DNA from: Hominisplanchenecus_A murintestinalis
GTDB taxonomy: Bacteria > Bacillota > Clostridia > Lachnospirales > Lachnospiraceae
Assembly: GCF_943193015.1 (NCBI RefSeq)
Contig: NZ_CALPCM010000077.1
Coordinates: forward strand, 1 to 6,661
DNA length: 6,661 nucleotides
Direction of reading: 5' to 3'
The notes beneath the pieces were generated by a model that saw nothing but the letters and a program-made list of their open reading frames with translations, had not been told where the DNA came from and did no database searches. Shown here one piece after another: positions 4,910 through 6,661 of this stretch (positions are counted from its first letter, which is position 1; every line of letters starts with the position of its first letter). Position numbers and translations under genes: made by a program.

Positions 4910-6575
4910 AAAAATTTTTCATTCGTCACTGCTTACCGTCTGTCTTGTATTGGCAGCTACCATTGCATTGATTATGGGGCTTTTGTTTCATTTTTTTGAA
5001 AAGCAGATACAGAAAGAGCTTGCCAATGAGGCCGGCTTTCTGGCACATGCTCTTGAAAATGAGGGAGCCGGATATTTTGACAGTTTTGATAACAAGAATA
5101 ACAGACTTGCCGGAAATAACCGTATCACATGGATTGATGAAAATGGAACGGTATTGTTCGACAGCAGGGCAGATGTGTCCGAACTGGATAATCATGCCGA
5201 CAGGGATGAAATTAAAACGGCAATGAAAGAGGGGAAGGGCATGAGTACGAGGTACTCCAAAACCCTGACGGAAAAAACAGTGAATTATGCCATACGGCTT
5301 TCCGATGGCAGCATACTGCGGGTTTCGACAGAACAGTATACGGTAGTAACCATTCTGATGGGGATGCTTCAGCCGATTTTATTCATTATGTTTGTCGCAT
5401 TGATTTTAACACTGGTGCTTTCCGCAAGGGTATCAAAAGCCATTATAGAACCAATTAACAAACTGGATTTGGAAATACCGGAAAATAATGACACATATGA
5501 GGAATTAACACCTCTGTTACGGAAAATTGCAGACCAGAAAGAAACGATAGGGGAACAGCTTGCGGACGCCCGCAAAAAACAGAAAGAATTTAACCTTATT
5601 ACAGAAAATATGAGTGAGGGCTTTCTGGTTATTGATGCAGACGCCAATCTCCTGACCTATAATTCTGCCGCATTAAACCTGCTTGAGATTACCCCTCCGG
5701 CAGACAGGAGTGTCCTGCTGTTCTGCCGGGCAAAAGAGTTCAGAGGCGTTATATCCGATGTATTGTCAGGAATAAAGGCAGAGAATACGATGGTGCGGGA
5801 GGAACGCAGTTACAGTCTGATTGCCAATCCGGTTTATGAGAAGGAATCCGTAATTGGGGCCGTTGTGGTTATTCTGGATATTACGGAACGTGAAAAAAGG
5901 GATATGCTGCGCCGGGAGTTTACGGCAAATGTTTCCCATGAACTGAAAACTCCGCTGACGTCTATCTCTGGCTTTGCCGAACTGATGAAAGCAGGCGATG
6001 TTCTGGAAAATGATGTGACTGACTTTTCAAAATCCATTTATGATGAGGCACAGCGGCTGATTACGTTAGTCAATGATATTATTAAGATTTCTGAACTTGA
6101 CGGGCAGAGTATTCCTTATGAAAAGGAAACGGTGGATTTATATGAATTGTCAAAGGAAGTAATCGGACGGTTGGAAAAAGAAGCCGATAAGAAGAATATT
6201 ACCTTTCATTTGATTGGCGGCAGGGCAGAGATTATAGGCGTGCATAAAATTTTGGAGGAAATGCTCTATAACCTTTGTGACAATGCGATTAAATATAACA
6301 AGGAAAATGGTACGGTGGATGTTTTGGTAAACCAGACGGGAGATGGCGTGAATGTGATTGTGCGTGATACGGGAATCGGGATTCCTATATCACATCAGGA
6401 CAGGGTGTTTGAACGCTTTTACCGGGTGGATAAAAGCCATTCCAAAAAGGTAGGTGGAACAGGTCTTGGTCTTGCCATAGTAAAGCATGGTGCTCTGTAC
6501 CACCATGCAAAGCTCAGTCTGGAAAGTACTGTGGATGTGGGAACGGTGGTAACGATTGCATTTTCTAAAAAATAA
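4902..6575 (+). CDS. phoR: Phosphate sensor histidine kinase PhoR
   Basis: This 557-residue membrane kinase phosphorylates the PhoB regulator encoded just upstream. Segments in order are transmembrane 1 (about 9-31), an extracytoplasmic region (about 32-147), transmembrane 2 (148-172), a degenerate HAMP-like linker (about 175-228), and a PAS domain (about 229-328) ending in DITEREK. Next come the dimerisation/phosphoacceptor domain with His346 in VSHELKTP and an ATP-binding domain (about 445-556). The latter has the N-box around Asn457 and Asn461, G1 DTGIGIP (489-495), F-box FERFYR (503-508) and G2 GGTGLG (518-523). AGGAGG (4888-4893) is 8 nt before the ATG, which overlaps the phoB stop. The gene ends with tandem TAA stops. 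The architecture resembles B. subtilis PhoR; context assigns it to phosphate. Confidence 0.92.
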   Translation: MNKKIFHSSLLTVCLVLAATIALIMGLLFHFFEKQIQKELANEAGFLAHALENEGAGYFDSFDNKNNRLAGNNRITWIDENGTVLFDSRADVSELDNHADRDEIKTAMKEGKGMSTRYSKTLTEKTVNYAIRLSDGSILRVSTEQYTVVTILMGMLQPILFIMFVALILTLVLSARVSKAIIEPINKLDLEIPENNDTYEELTPLLRKIADQKETIGEQLADARKKQKEFNLITENMSEGFLVIDADANLLTYNSAALNLLEITPPADRSVLLFCRAKEFRGVISDVLSGIKAENTMVREERSYSLIANPVYEKESVIGAVVVILDITEREKRDMLRREFTANVSHELKTPLTSISGFAELMKAGDVLENDVTDFSKSIYDEAQRLITLVNDIIKISELDGQSIPYEKETVDLYELSKEVIGRLEKEADKKNITFHLIGGRAEIIGVHKILEEMLYNLCDNAIKYNKENGTVDVLVNQTGDGVNVIVRDTGIGIPISHQDRVFERFYRVDKSHSKKVGGTGLGLAIVKHGALYHHAKLSLESTVDVGTVVTIAFSKK

Positions 6576-6596
6576 TAAAGATAAACCTGAATTATT

Positions 6597-6606
6597 CACA
6601 GCTGTG
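6597..6606. repeat. 10-bp perfect palindrome after phoR
   Basis: CACAGCTGTG is an exact palindrome in the non-coding tail. It is nested in a wider TTCAC (6595-6599) / GTGAA (6609-6613) inverted repeat. It could be an operator for a gene beyond the window or chance. No function can be assigned. Confidence 0.3.
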
Positions 6607-6614
6607 CCGTGAAA

Positions 6615-6629
6615 GTGGCTGAAAGCCAC
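6615..6629 (+). other. Small hairpin downstream of phoR
   Basis: GTGGCT (6615-6620) pairs with AGCCAC (6624-6629) around a GAA loop. The following bases, ATAGTTACTGTATTT, are T-rich only in part, so this is at best a weak intrinsic terminator for the operon. Otherwise the 86-nt tail after phoR holds no gene that can be recognised. Confidence 0.35.
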
Positions 6630-6661
6630 ATAGTTACTGTATTTAAGCTGCTTATTGCATT

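Noticed and set aside
25..6637. GTAACTAT (25-32) and its reverse complement ATAGTTAC (6630-6637) bordering the operon, as possible element ends
   Set aside because: An 8-bp match between two roughly 85-nt regions can easily arise by chance. There is no flanking duplication, recombinase or other mobile-element sign.

Overview
The window holds one complete high-affinity phosphate uptake and phosphate-sensing operon, read entirely on the + strand: pstS, pstC, pstA, pstB, phoU, phoB (called phoP in many Gram-positive bacteria) and phoR. All seven genes look intact. The organism is most likely a Gram-positive member of the Firmicutes, probably a clostridium of the Lachnospiraceae type. The reasons are a PstS made as a lipoprotein with a lipobox cysteine, strong AGGAGG-type ribosome sites before nearly every gene, moderate GC content, and a PhoR with an extracytoplasmic sensor region plus a PAS domain. 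The genus cannot be fixed from sequence reading alone.

Layout: bases 1-85 are a leader with a perfect 7-bp inverted repeat (39-56) and the pstS ribosome site. pstS (86-937) and pstC (955-1827) are 17 nt apart. A 99-nt gap (1828-1926) separates pstC from pstA and contains two strong stem-loops. pstA (1927-2790), pstB (2795-3547), phoU (3547-4230), phoB (4232-4909) and phoR (4902-6575) then follow with gaps of 4 nt or less, or small overlaps. The last 86 bases are non-coding, with a 10-bp palindrome and a small hairpin but no convincing terminator. No stretch of 300 bases or more lacks a gene.

How the genes work together: PstS captures phosphate outside the membrane. PstC and PstA form the membrane channel and PstB hydrolyses ATP to drive import. 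PhoU is the adaptor that, in studied bacteria, links Pst transport state to the kinase PhoR. PhoR phosphorylates PhoB, which activates Pho genes, very likely including this operon. Having transporter, adaptor and two-component system on one transcript makes a self-contained feedback circuit.

The protein content is ordinary. The part that deserves a second look is the pstC-pstA junction. It combines an in-frame A-AAA-AAG slippery heptamer at the end of pstC, a 9-bp stem starting 6 nt later, a -1 frame that stays open to just inside pstA, a second 10-bp stem, and an ATG-TGA start-stop overlapping the GTG start of pstA. Whether any of this is functional is inference.
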